64,000 nt of DNA, taken from Cymbidium sinense (lineage: Eukaryota; Streptophyta; Magnoliopsida; Asparagales; Orchidaceae). Where the stretch lies: NCBI GenBank assembly GCA_021442155.1, contig CM038221.1, forward strand, positions 43,533,648 to 43,597,647. Direction: 5' to 3'. The notes under the pieces are model-generated. The model saw nothing but the letters and a program-made list of their open reading frames with translations. It did no database searches and was not told the DNA's origin. This document shows positions 47,364-60,450 of this stretch, piece by piece; the stretch's first letter is position 1, and every line of letters begins with the position of its first letter. The position numbers and the translations under genes were made by a program.

Positions 47364-48650
47364 TTTGTAATTTATAATTTTCATTTGAAGAAATAAAATT
47401 CTCCTTTTTATTATCTTTACGTTGTGTTCTTATATATACATTTTTTTTCTATTGATGCTCCAGGATAAATAAAATTTTTTTAACACTTATAAAAAAATCA
47501 AATCAGAGTATAGTGTCATGACATGCTAGCGCATCGGTGATGTAGATAAACTAAAGGACCCGAGAGGTGGGTGTCATGACGCTATACTGCGGCACTGTGG
47601 GATATTATTTTTTCCATAGCAAAAAATTTTCTAAGTCCTTTTTTGCTTGCAACAAGATGACAGAATTCTGTGGACTTGTCCCTGTTGTGGGATTTTTATA
47701 ATATAATTTGATCTAAATATTTTAAGTCATATTTCTAGTGACATGTGGGTCTAGTGCCGCGATGCTGATGCTCCGACGCCAGGGGATTTTTGTTAGAGCT
47801 CCATGATGCTAATTCTTGGGTGCTATGGTGCCAGTTATGTAATACAACTACCCTAGAGAGTGGCATCGTGGAGCCGATGGCCAGCGCCTTGGTGCTATAA
47901 GCCAAATTTTGAATTTAAAGTGCAGATTTTTAATTTTTTAGAAATTTCAGCAGCATTTTGCCTTAGCAGTGCTATGTTTTAAAATTGTATAGTGCAAAGC
48001 ACTCTTCTCCCTTATTCTAGAACAAAAATCAACGGAGGGGATGTGGTTTTATCTTTTGTTGGAATAAAATTCAATGACAGAGGTCTTCAAATCTCCAAGT
48101 TTTCCACACCGAATCAAAGATCAATGGTGGGATTTATCAAACAATTAAGATAAATAAAAGCATAAATTCTTTACCTATTCAGAAAGAGTAGAGGGGAAAA
48201 TTGACTGAAAAAGTCATTTGAGTGGACTGCTTACTCCTATTTATTAGACTATACTGATAACTATTCCCTCTCAACTCCTATTTATAGAAGTAGGCTAATA
48301 ACTACTCCCTCTCAATGGTTACTGCACGCATCAGAATTGACCGACCAGTAAAGCAACACTTGGTACCAAGATTGCAAAGACTATATACCATACTTTGATA
48401 GCTAGATCAAGTAGTCATTTTTCTAGAATACCAGGACATCAGCTTGGAGCTATGGCCAAAAATTTTACTTTATTATTATTATTTTTTTTATCTCATTTTT
48501 TATGTAAACAATGACCAACGAGAGAGAGGTGGCTAACGTGTGGCAGGTGGACGACAAGCGGTCGATGATATCTAGTTTGTGGTGTGAGTTGGTCACTAGT
48601 GGCTGGTGGTTAATGACAAAAGGGTATGATAGATGCAATAGGGGGTGGCT
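47364..48650 (+). other. Non-coding part of the Met-tRNA-primed element
   Basis: It holds further GCGC/GGTGCT words (47,500-47,900), a segment near 48,000-48,130 that resembles 60,885-60,970, and two adjacent imperfect ~45-base units ('ACTCCTATTTAT' then 'CCCTCTCAA') near 48,232-48,325. No gene is recognised. Confidence 0.45.
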
Positions 48651-48654
48651 ATGG

Positions 48655-49517
48655 GTGTAAACAAGTTGAGCTTGACTTAAACACCTAATTTTTAGTTTGA
48701 GCTTGACTCAAACTCAAAAGCTAAGCTAGAGCTCAACTCATTTGAAAAATATTGTGTTCGAGCTTGACTCATTAGCTCGACTCATTAGCAAAAGGATTGA
48801 AGGATTTTGAAGTTTTAAACCTTAGTCTTTCTCTTATTTCTGCTATAGTCTCTTATTTGAAACCAAAAAGAGAGAATTTGTTAAGGTAACTCTCATCCTT
48901 CATCTCATTTCGCTTTACGTTCTTTAGCTTGTAAATCTCATAAATCCATTAGTTTTACTAAATTTGGGATTTTAAGAAAAATGGCAGAAAAAAAAGAATT
49001 TAAAATCTTATAGGATTTGCAAATGCCATTTTTTATGTTTGGTAGGATTTAGGTAAAATCTTACTAAAATCTATACATATACCACTTCTATGCTGCTGAG
49101 TGAGGCAAGTAACTTGGATGGAGGCAGAAGTTAGGGCTTCACACTTAGAAGTGCATGGACCCGCATGATGGGATAAAGTTGGGTATATAATATAATATTC
49201 GCCTAAAGAGTATTTTGAATGGAGAAAAATTTGAGCTCGAGATCGATTATCGAACATGCTTAAATATGGACATATTCATAAACATAAATCAACAACTAAG
49301 TCAAAGTTTAAGTTATTCATTTATATGAGGAGCTTTTAAAACTTTATTTGAGATTATTCAATTACATAAATAAATAATCTTTTACCTAGGTTTAATCCTA
49401 TATCATGATAATTTTTTGTTTTATTCTTTTGGCCATAAATTGTAGAGTAAGGAACTAATGTTGGCAATTGGAACTAGTGCCAGCTCATTATTTTGGAGTC
49501 AGTTATGAATGGTCACA

Positions 49518-49548
<31 letters not shown>

Positions 49549-51407
49549 CCCTTTTAAAATTTTTTATTAACATCTTCAAATCTTACTTTAAAAGCTTTAT
49601 GGGACTTATACAACAAAAAAGTGGTGAACAAAGTAACATGAGGGAGAAAGAGTATCTAGAGGATGAAAGAAGAAAAGAATTTATTTAGGTTATTAATGTG
49701 TACAAGGTTATAATACTAATGATTCTCTGTTAAAGCTAAGGGTTATGCATTATAAAGAAAATTTAACAAAATTTAATTTTAAAAGGTAAGTGAAGATGGA
49801 TTAACTTCTATTGAGTGCCTTAAACCAAACTAAATTCTCATGAGTTGGGCCATGGACATATAATACATTTAGTTTCTTAATTCATTTGTATCTTTGGAAG
49901 GCAACTACAAAAAATGGGTGGAAATACAATACTCATGAGATTGATTATTATTTATGTTTAAAAACTGTAAGTTATATGTGGTTTAATAATACAACATTAC
50001 AATTGCTTAAGTAATCACAAATAATTGAAATAGTTGAAACAATTGGAACATGTAGTTACAAAGATCACTAACTGAAAATAGTTTTCATCATTGCTAAATA
50101 GTATAGTGAAATGATTTTCTCAATAATATATAAAAGAATTTGAGGGAATTTTCCAATGGATAATATTTAAAACAATTTGGCACTGATTAAAATCACTAAT
50201 GAAAATTTAAAACCCAAAAAATGCCCATTTTTATAGTGCCACTATCAACATGTTGAAATTATTAAAGGTTGTAGTTTAATTAGCTTAATATGTTTCATAA
50301 ACATAATTGAGCTAATCATCCAACAAACCAAATTACTGATTGCTCCTCATTTAATAACACCATGATTGAGTTTGAATAGACTTATAACCTAACAAATGTA
50401 TATAATTAGTAAGGTTGGGTCTACAATCATCAATCAATGACTTTAAAAATCTAAGAGCTTTTAAGCTCTTATTGATTTAATATACTTTGACCCATATTTG
50501 AAGGAGTTCATTGAAATTTCAAAATATTTAAAAGGCCAAGTTCATAGAATACTCTCTTTGCTCAATCTTCATTATGTATTGACTATATCATTATCTTCAT
50601 TATGATTTAATATACTTTAACATTAATTTTTATTTTTTTAAAATTTTATTTAGTTATGATAGTAAAAAATATTAGTGTTCAAGAGATATATGGGACCCAA
50701 TGAGATCTAATTTTTTTTTTAAAGAATCTAATCTTGAAATAAAGAGATGTATGGTAACTAAACTAGGGTATGCTAATTGCTTTTATAATCGTATATCCGC
50801 AAGACTTTGTAAGTAACATGATGTGCACGAATTCATCATAAAAAAATTGGGTCATTATGGATTTAATAATTTTTATATTTAATTTGGGATGAACATAATA
50901 CATGAATAATTAATCAATTTTTATATTATACTCATCTCAAAGTAAATTTAAACATTTAAAATTTATCATGATAAAATTATGATTAAGATATTCTCATCTA
51001 AAGTTAGATATGACTTAACTCAATTGAATCTCATTAATGATCATTTTATTAACTAATAAAATAACTTTAAATAATATGATACTTAGTTGTTAAAAGAACA
51101 AGTTTGTATCACTTGTTTCTTAATTCATTTATGATTATGGATTATATTTTTAAAGCTAACTTGTTATGAAGCTCGATTAAGACTTGATATAAAATTTATT
51201 TATGATAAGTGCATATTGTAGTTGAAGGAATCCACTTGTGAAGGAATGTGAACAAGCTCAGCTCTCAATATGACTTAACTTGATAATGTAATGACTATTT
51301 CTTAAGCATGTTAAACAAAAATTTCATTTGCAAAACTCAATTAGCTAAGCTTGATAAGGCTTGTTTAATTTTTCAAATAAACTACTCCCTCATCTTTTTG
51401 TTCACCC
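48655..51407. mobile_element. Possible DNA transposon with short inverted ends
   Basis: The left end GGGTGTAAACAAG is followed by alternating 'GAGCTTGACT' words; the right end, 'TTTTTGTTCACCCCTT', is nearly its reverse complement. 'AGCTCGA'/'AAGCTTGA' words are found near both ends (48,670-48,790; 51,160-51,350). This arrangement is common in non-autonomous plant DNA transposons. No transposase is visible, target duplications were not found, and the middle is AT-rich DNA with a CA microsatellite. Confidence 0.4.
49513..49549. repeat. (CA)n microsatellite
   Basis: A run of CA dinucleotides with one interruption (CATACA), ending in CCCC. Confidence 0.93.
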
Positions 51408-52404
51408 CTTAGCATTTGCGTAGGCTAACTTTTTGTACTTTTTATTTATTTAGTGCAATCAACTTCTTGAATAGTTGTATATGTTTGATATTCATTATTA
51501 TCTTAAATAAGTCAATACTATTAGCATGTAAGTACTTGATATGATTTCTATGGTGATTATACAATGTCATATGCTATAAGAGTATCATAATTTTGTTGCT
51601 TTATGTTCCGTGGTAAAAATAAATCTTCATTTACTATAAATGTATCTTTTTATCATATAACTGGTCTATCAATTGGGGTTAGTTTTGTTTTATTTTTTTA
51701 AAACTTATTCTTGGGTTTATTCAAAATTGAACAAGTTTTAAGCCACAAAATTTGGTATGAATCTCATGACAAATGTATTATGATTATAATTTAGTCAAAT
51801 TTTGACCAAATTGCGATCCAAGTTGGTTATTCTTATCAAATTTCTACCTCATTTGAGAGCTTATTGATGCCCCTTTTTGCAGGCTAAAGAATGTTTATAA
51901 CAAGAAAGTGTCATCAAATTTGATCAATAAATTTAAATTCTATCAAGTTATATGGTTAAAAAATAAAAATAATATTTATTATATTGTTTAATTTTTATTT
52001 TTTCATGATATGTAATATGTTTCACATAATATATTTTAATATAAAATTTAGGCTATTATTTTAGTTTTTTAGAATATAAAGCTCTCATCCCTTATGTAAT
52101 TCTCATAAATGATTCTAAATATGTAATCCCTATTTAAGTTATTCATGGAAACCAAAGGAAAACAAGCTTTTTAAGGAATAGACATTTCCAAAGTTATGAT
52201 GATTGTTCCTTTTTTTTTAAAATAGTGGCCACGAAGATTATAAATGGATTTTATTTTATAACTTTCTATTGGACGTTTGATTTAAAAAATAATTTATTAG
52301 TGAAATATAAATAAATTTCTTTTATATCAATTATTTTTTGATTGCTCAGAAAAAAAAATATATTTGAAGATGTTCTCCACCATCTTTATTAAGATTGGTA
52401 GGAG
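51408..52404. other. AT-rich DNA before the second small LTR
   Basis: No gene or repeat is recognised here. It could be the end of the Met-tRNA-primed element's internal region. Confidence 0.4.
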
Positions 52405-52810
52405 TATATTTTTTCAAGAGGCAGATTGATATATATTCAACCAAATTTTCCTAACATTACATTAGTGCTTATCTAAATCTGGGTTTCACTTCCTATGAAT
52501 GCAAGCCTTTATAGTTAATTACCCCTCTTATCGCAGTAAGAGAGCACTCTCGATTAAGGTTGGAAAATAAACATATATTACCTGATATGAATTGATGTTT
52601 AGTGGTGTGCACTATGAAATAAATGACTATCATTTTAACTTAAAGTGTATATTGGTGGGATGATGACATGCCTGATCAAGATCTCATGGTTCTATCATCC
52701 CGGACTATCGTGATCCCTAGTCTACTTAGCCAGGAGAACTAGATTCTGACCAAAGAATCCTTGTTAGCAGTCATAGGTTGCATTGTCCAAGGTGTTTTTT
52801 TAAATCTAGG
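52405..52810 (+). repeat. Second LTR of the Met-tRNA-primed family
   Basis: It matches 44,942-45,340 in the same orientation. The sequence after it (52,900-53,000: 'GGGAACATACAAGCT', 'AATATAATAAAGCTA') resembles the leader that follows the first LTR (45,393-45,440), so it is also followed by an element body and is not simply the closing 3' LTR. A primer-site remnant 'GTGGTATTTAT' stands near 52,814. Confidence 0.65.
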
Positions 52811-53570
52811 GTGGTATTTATTTAAGTAATAAATTTAAGTCAACCTTAGCTAACAAAGATTTTTTTGCCTATTAAATATATTCTATAATTTATAGCTCAA
52901 GGAGTAAAGTCATTAGGGAACATACAAGCTATTATCATGATCGAAATATAATAAAGCTATATGGATGCCAAAGCCACTCAGTCAGAGGGTTCTAGTCATA
53001 TTTGCATTTTATGTGGTGGCGTTTGGCGGCAAAACCTCACAGATAGATGTCATTGGTCATGTCTTTACTAGCATGAGATTATTTGAGTATGAACAAAGTT
53101 ATATATTTAATTTAACATTATCTTTTTGTGAGTGAGTTTTCTTAGCTTATCATCCTTAACAAATAAATGATGGATGGGTGGATGATTGTTTACTTTAAGT
53201 TATAATGAATTTTATTCAATTTAAACATATCCCCTCCAAAATTGAAAATCAACATGGACCTCATTAAGGAGTAATTAGGTTTTGTTAACTTAGACCTAGT
53301 CATAAGACTCAATCAAGAATATTAACCCGCAAAGCATCTTTAGGAAATAGACTTAGACAATTATTATTATGTCAGGAGCTCCTTGTCGTTGAAAATATGG
53401 TGCTTAGGCATTGTATCGCACCTTGGCAGTGCATGGTTGGTGTCACAATTTTATAATTATTGATCATGTTAACTATTTGAATAGTGCCTAGGCGCTGATA
53501 GTTTAACTTCTTAGTGCTGGTCAAAAGTCAATTTAGGATACTTGATAGGTGTACAGGCACTTTAAGGGTG
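52811..53570 (+). other. Leader of the second family member
   Basis: After the LTR come leader-like sequence and a GCGC-word zone ('GTGCTTAGGCATTG', 'CACCTTGGCAGTGC', 'GCCTAGGCGCTG' at 53,400-53,500) comparable to 45,830-46,000. It is cut by the giant solo LTR at 53,571. Confidence 0.5.
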
Positions 53571-56185
53571 TGTGTGGTGTTTTAATTTGATTCATGAACA
53601 TCACACGATGGGTACTTATAAAGTGATTAACAACATTGAGGTATGGTGTACCATCTCAAAAGATGGAAACATCACCCTACAATGGACTTAATCACATAAT
53701 AAAGACTCTTAAGAAAGATGTATCTTAGATATACCATAGATCTTTCCCCTACTTTACATGGAAAAGTAAAGCATGGTTTATTTTATGTCAGGTTCTTTAC
53801 TTCCCTATGGAAGTAAGCCTCCATAGTTAATTACATCTTAAGAAATGGAAATTTCTAAGAATACTCTCAATTAAAGTAGTCAATCAAATATCTCTAAATA
53901 TTTTAGGTTAGACTATCAAAAGATTAGGTATTTTGAAAAATCAAGTAGGAAAGTTCAATTTGGAAGACTTATTTTCATATTCCAAAGGGGGATAAGTAGG
54001 GAGCACTTATGATACTAGGAAGCCTAGGGAGCACTCCAATCTACCCTATCGTGAGGCTTCATGCATTCAAAAGAGGAAGTTTATTTTTCTTTGATTTTAA
54101 ATTTCATTAGAATGCTAGGGCTTATAATCCATCAACACAAGATTGTCGAAATGCATAAGAGGTGGGGACTTATGTTCATAGCCCGAAGGAAATAAATGGC
54201 CTCGGATCCTAAGTCTAGAAAGCTTTAGCATAAGTTAAGAGCATGACCTAAGTTTAAGTGGATAATGGGATACAATGGTTTACCTCACAAGAGAGGATAA
54301 ACCCATCCCTACTCTTCTGGACTTATAACCGCCTGGAGTGGCTGTCAGCTAACACCTTCTATGATTCAAAATCATGTAGGCCGGTCTTATGTATGTGTAA
54401 GATAGTTAGGCTATTATTTAATTAGAAAGAAGACTAGAGTCCTAAACTCACCCCTAAGAGACTAAATCATGATTGGCTTGAAGACATGACTTAGACTAAT
54501 GCAAAATTTTACAAATTTTTGTATCATTTTGACACATTCATTTGAACAAAGGCCTAGGATAATTATGCCTAAATGCATGATAAAATATAATTATTATCAG
54601 AGAGGAGGTGTTCTCCACTATAAAGGATGCCCTCATAGGTTAAGCATTCCTCTATCGTGCAAGAGTGGAGACCCTCCCTATTCAAGAGTGAACCCTCCCT
54701 ATTCAAGAGTAAAGCAAGATGCCATGCATGATGTTAGAACATTCAACATTCATCTAAGGGGTTTTTGAATATTTTAATTATCTTGATTATAACCTAAGCT
54801 TTAAAGTGAGGTTATGAGTTATTTTAAGATTTAATTATGATTTATTTAGTGGGGGTAGAAAAATTATTTTTTGCTCTAAAGAACTTACCGCATTCAGGCC
54901 ACACATTCAATCATCAAGCTTACAAAACCTATGAAAATCATGCAATTTCTTTTACATAATTTAAATATAACAATCAAATATATATAGATTATTGTGAAAG
55001 AATAAAAGGCTCGGTGGTACCACCATACACCCAAAAAGAGAGAATTATGAAGTTCTAACCTTATACAACCAATTATAAAAGAATATTACAATTACAATTG
55101 AAATTAGATGCTATGGGGATCTTCATTCCTCATCTTCTTTTCCTTCTTTGGCTAGATTTGATTTTCTCCAAGGCTTCACAGGGCCTCCCAGGACTTTCCC
55201 TTCTAGCCGCTGCTCATCCTAAATCCCATAGAACTAATCCTAATTTTTATTACAAGATTACATATTTTTTGAAAAATGGATTCTAACTATACCTATAAAA
55301 TAGATGTTAACTAGACATCTATATAAACCCAAGCAATTATATTCTATAATTTGGACTTAACACCTTCCACATAGATAACCAAGCCCACATATCTTAATAT
55401 GGATTATGCAAAAAGGGGGTATAAGCAACCTGCAAGCAAAAACATTTATATTTATTTTTATTTTAGCAACCCCTTAGCATAATCCCCTATAGAAAATATC
55501 ATTAGGCTAATGATGACCTAACATCCAGTCTACGCATAAGTAATCCTATCATCTAGTATAAAATATTACATCACAAAATAAAACACAACATCATAACATG
55601 CACTGCCCTAACTTAGAGCTAGAAGTAGTTACTTAGTATTCTAATGTGTGTGATTAGTGTGGTATGTCTTGACGACGCTTGAGAATTATAATTATCTAAG
55701 GTTTGGAATTATTTAAGTTAAACATGAAGGGTGGTTTCATTTCAATTATTAAAAGGATTAGTGGATTTTAATTTATATTTTCTTTTGTTTCATTCAATTC
55801 ACTCAACATCTAATTATTGTAAAAGTGAAAGACCCCCATTCCTCCCTATCCTAAGTTATTTTCTAAAGCATGTTGTTATATATTAGTTTTTTTGGTGAAT
55901 GATTTATTAAATATTTTATTAATCCTAAATTTGGGTTAATCTTAAAGAAAATTTTCAAACATGAAAGCCATCTTAAGATTAATGAAATTAAATTACTATT
56001 ACATGAATAATATTATACGATTCCTTTTCATCATCAATAGCATGCATATGATTTTGAACTTAACATACCTATACATGCAATGTATTTTTGGCACACTTAA
56101 ATGATTATAAATGCATATATTTTTGGTAGAAAGGGGGGATTCCATTCTTTAGCTAAATATAAATACTCATGTATTAAAGATTTAA

Positions 56186-56560
56186 GTAACTATGAGCCAT
56201 TGTTTAAACCACAGAAGTGAGATAATCTAAGACCTCCTTGGGGCTACTTAAAGACCTGTATTCTTGGGATGTCTAGACTATATACTTGTTATCTTAAATA
56301 AATATGAATATATACACAATCATGAAAATGAAAATCATGCAAAAATAATGTATGTTAACAAATTTATTTATTCAAGCAAAGTAAAGCTTTATCCAAATTT
56401 TAATGTATGTAAGCATGTGAATGAAATTAAGTAATTTTGTGCCATTGTTTAAACCAAGGAAGTGAGGCAATCTAAGACCTCCTTGAGGCTACTTAAAGCC
56501 TCGTATTCCTGGGATATCCAAACTATATACTTATTAACATTCAAATACATGTAAACATAC
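56186..56560. repeat. ~245-bp internal tandem duplication in copy F
   Basis: 'GCCATTGTTTAAACCA' followed by 'ATCTAAGACCTCCTTG' and 'GGCTACTTAAAG' occurs at 56,196 and again at 56,441. The other LTR copies have this block once. Confidence 0.85.
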
Positions 56561-58979
56561 ACATGAATCATGAAAATAAAATAATACTTTAACATGTTTA
56601 AACTATAAACAAATGTAAATCAAATAGGATATTCATAGTTAACATCAATTTAAATCTTCACTACTAATTTATAACTTTAAAAATAATTTTGAAGTTTATT
56701 AGTGATAATAGCCACACATATAATAGGATTAATCCAACACATGCAGCTTACACATAACTAAATTTAATTGATTTTTTTTATTTAGAAATATGAATGCATG
56801 ATATCAAATGACATACAAATTTATAATGATTAAAAGATAATAAGCATTGCCACATAACACAATCAATCTCACTAATTCTTAAGGGCAATCAAGTTAAAAA
56901 AATCATTTAAGTTTAACCAAAGTTGTTATGAGATTAGATTTTGCATTTGAATTATTAAACTTAAAAAGGAGGGCTAATATTTATTATTTTAACCCTATCC
57001 TAGATTAGTGACCTAATGTGTTTAAGGAAATGTAATTAAGTGAATTTTATGGATTGATTAAGTTCAAACCATTAAGCAATTCATTTAATTTCTCTTTCCT
57101 ATGCTTCCTTAACTTAATTAACTACATAATCATGAGCAACCAATGGCATGCAAATGAGAAATTAAAATTTGCAATGCTCCTAAGTGCCTTAATGCAAATT
57201 GGCTGTTTAAGAGTTAATTGGATTAAGGAAAGGATTAATTAAGTACTTATATGATTTTCCATACCTATGGGTTAACCATATATTTTCTTAAGGGTCTTTA
57301 TGTTATTAAACACATAAAGAGGAACCCATGAATTCAATTTGTGTTATTTAATCTAATTATCATCTTAATTTGATTTAATTTTATCATTAAATTACTTAAT
57401 TAACCCTTAATTAATCCATGCATTAATTAATCATCCTAATAGATTTAGGAAAATAATTAGAAAGAGATCCTAATCATTCTCCCTCATCATTTTATTATTA
57501 ACAATGAATAATCATCCTTAATTACTTAATTTTTACTATTTGGCATTTTTAATAATTATTAAATTACTTAAAGGGGGTAATTAAGATTTGAATTTAAAAT
57601 TCTCCCAATTACATGGCCAATAAATCCCAAGAAAATTATGAGAGGTATATGACATCCCGTAGAAGTAACCTACCAAATTTGGAGTCAATTGGCCAAGTAA
57701 TTAAGCCTTAATTAGGATAGTTAGCTTAAACTTCAAACCCTAATTAAGCTATGTTCACTATTTAAACATTAGGGATATTATTTTTATTAAATTCTTCTCT
57801 GTTTACCCTTTCCAAATTGGGTTTACACATGGTTTTTGGATTTTTTTCTATAATTATTTATGATTTTTTTGAAGTTCTAGATAATTAATCACATTTTAAA
57901 CACCTAACCTCCTAACCGCGTAATGTAACGCGACAATGCTTTCCACATGGTGGATAAGTTATTTAAAATATCCCGTGGAGGTGTTAGCGACGACGGACAT
58001 GGATTCGTCCTCACCGTCCTATCTCGAATCAAACAAAGAAGATTAATTTCATGGTTCCTATTGATTAAATAAAATATCTAACAAATTAAATCACGGTCAT
58101 TTATTTTAATCATGCAAAATGGACGGATGATCCTTCTTCCGAGGCCGGAAGACGCATATCGCCTTTTCATCGCTTGATCTGAGCTCGTTGGAGCTCATGG
58201 GATATTGGGATTAACTCCAAAACATGCGAAGAAGATATCTAAGGAGATCCTACGATGAAAATCACATGAAATCACAAATCTTTCATAAAGGCCAACACTT
58301 AATGAACTTTTTACGATTTTGCTATAATTTATCTCATCGGAGCTCAAGATCAGTGGTCCGTCAACTAAGGTAGCTTCATCTTGAAGAGTTGAAATCCTGT
58401 TGAGAAGCTCTTGAGTTGCCTCCACTCTGATAGCTTTATGGACCAAATGCCACCCTGAAGCTCACCTAAGTTGGTCTAGCAGTGTCGTTTGGTGATTGAA
58501 TCAATTGAGAATCAATTTTTTTGACTCGTTAGAGCTTAAGGAAGGTGTGGGAAGAGTTACTTTGAGTTTGGTGGAGTTTATGTGAGATTGACTGAGGCTC
58601 ATTCTGCTCAATGATGGGAGCTGAGGGGATTGGGAGAAGCTCTAGGGATGCTCAAATCACTTAAGAAAACTCTTTTGTCATAGAGGAGTATACCCTCCCC
58701 AAGTGATCCGATGGTTGGGATGATTTCTTGCTCACCGGGTGTGAGATGTCAAAGGGTGGTGAGGCTCTGAGGGGTTGATTGCAAGGGCGGCAAGGTGTGT
58801 ACCTCCTCCTCTAATTGTTCAATGGGGAGCCATGAGTAAACTCACCTATCTTGACCCAACGCTGAACCCAATAGGGTTTGTTAGTGGATATGGTCCAGTG
58901 AGGCTGGCAATGCCAAGGGTGGTGGAGAGACCATCCAAATATGGATTTTATCCCATTTGGGTGGGTTGGTCCAAGGGGT

Positions 58980-60010
58980 TTGACCCAAACTGGGTCCACC
59001 ATGGGTTGGGTTCATTTGGTTGAATGGTGACCCAATGATGGGTCATGCTAAGTTTGGTTGGGTTTAGCCTTAGTTTGATGGTTTGGCTCAATTTAACCAA
59101 TATGGGTCAAATTGGGTTCACTGTTAGGTTGACCATTTGGTCAAATTGGATCAAATTGGTGGCTAAGTTCAAATGATCATTTGGAATATTTTTTGGCTCA
59201 ATTGGTTTGGTTTAATTTGAAGTGGATTTGATTTTGGCTCATATGGGTTCATATGGGTCAAATGGGTGAAGTTGACCAATTTGGTCAAATTGTCCAAATT
59301 GGCCTGGGTGGAGGATTAGTTTAGGTTCAATTGATCATTTGAGAATGATTATAGATATTGGTTTGAATTAATTTGGATTTGGGAATGATTTGATTCAATT
59401 TGACTATTTTTTGGTCAATTTAGGCTAAATGTGTTAATTTGGTTGGGTTGATCAAATTGGGTTCAATTGAAGGTTGGATCATGTTTGATAATCAATTTAT
59501 AATTGATTATAGGCATTGGTTTCAATCAATTTGATTTAGAATGAGATTTTGGCCAGCTTGGGTCATCTTAGGTCAAGAGGCCAAATTGGCTTGGTTTGAT
59601 TCAATTAGTGGTTAAGTTATGTTTAATGATCAATTTTTGGTTGATATGAATCATTGGTTGCAATTGCTTGAGGATGGGATAAAGTTTGATTCATTTTGAT
59701 CCATATGGGTTAATTGGGTCAACTTGGTCAAGTCAAGTGATCAAATCTATTTATATTGTAATTAATAAAGGATGATCAACAATCTGTACAAGAGATTGGA
59801 TGGGTTAATTCAATTCATTTTGGGTTGGATTGAAGTTTGGATCGCATTGGTCCTTTAGGTCACTTTGGGTCAAGTAGACCAAATGGGTTAACTGGATTAG
59901 GTTGAATTGAGTTTGATGATTGGTTTAGATTGATTGATGGCTTTGATTACAATTGATTTGGATTTAATTGATTTTAGCACATTTGTACCCTTTAGGTCAA
60001 ATGGGCTAAC
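58980..60010. repeat. Cryptic ~150-bp tandem array (copy F)
   Basis: Rich in GGTCAA, GGGTCAA and TTGACC, with anchors 'TTGGTTTGAATTAATTTGG' near 59,358, 'TTGGTTTCAATCAATTTG' near 59,514 and 'TTGGTTGCAATTGCTTG' near 59,654, about 140-156 bases apart. Confidence 0.6.
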
Positions 60011-60450
60011 TTTGATTGATTAGTTTGGTTCAATTGGTTTTTTTTGAGTTATTTTTTAGAGTTTTGAATGGTTGTAGTGCTTTTGTGAAAATTATATTTG
60101 GTTCAATTGAATGAGATTTGAGTTGGATCCAAAGGATGATGGTGGACTTGGTTTAGATTAAGGGTTAAGTTAATTTGCTTGGAGTTTGGTTAGAAAACAA
60201 ACTCAATTTGGGGTTGGTTATGTTGGTTTGAGGTTGGTTTTGGATAAGTGGATAGATTATTTAGGCCATGGGATATGTAGAACCTATTTGTCTTAAGACA
60301 TCCTAAGCTTAGGTATACCCCTAAGTCCCTAGGCTTGGGTTTAGTATTCCCTTAATCACTAAAAGTGTCATATGACTAGGAGATCCTGCTTAGAAGACTC
60401 TAAGTCTAAGATAGGAAGGATGAGTCCTCACTCCAAAAGTGAGGTCAACA

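Larger units (their letters stand above)
53571..60450 (-). repeat. Giant solo LTR, diverged (copy F)
   Basis: It begins 'TGTGTGGTGTTTTAATTTG' and ends 'GTGAGGTCAACA', like the LTRs at 7,469 and 34,484, and keeps their order of blocks: 'CAACATTGAGGTATGGTGTA' (53,629), the shared 'GGGGCTACTTAAAG' block (56,241), GC-rich core (57,915-58,200) and GGTCAA array (58,980-60,010). It has no internal region, so it is a solo LTR, 6.9 kb long. It lies in the leader of the second Met-tRNA-primed element. Flanks read 'AAGGGTG' before and 'AAGGTG' after, a possible imperfect target duplication. Confidence 0.83.
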
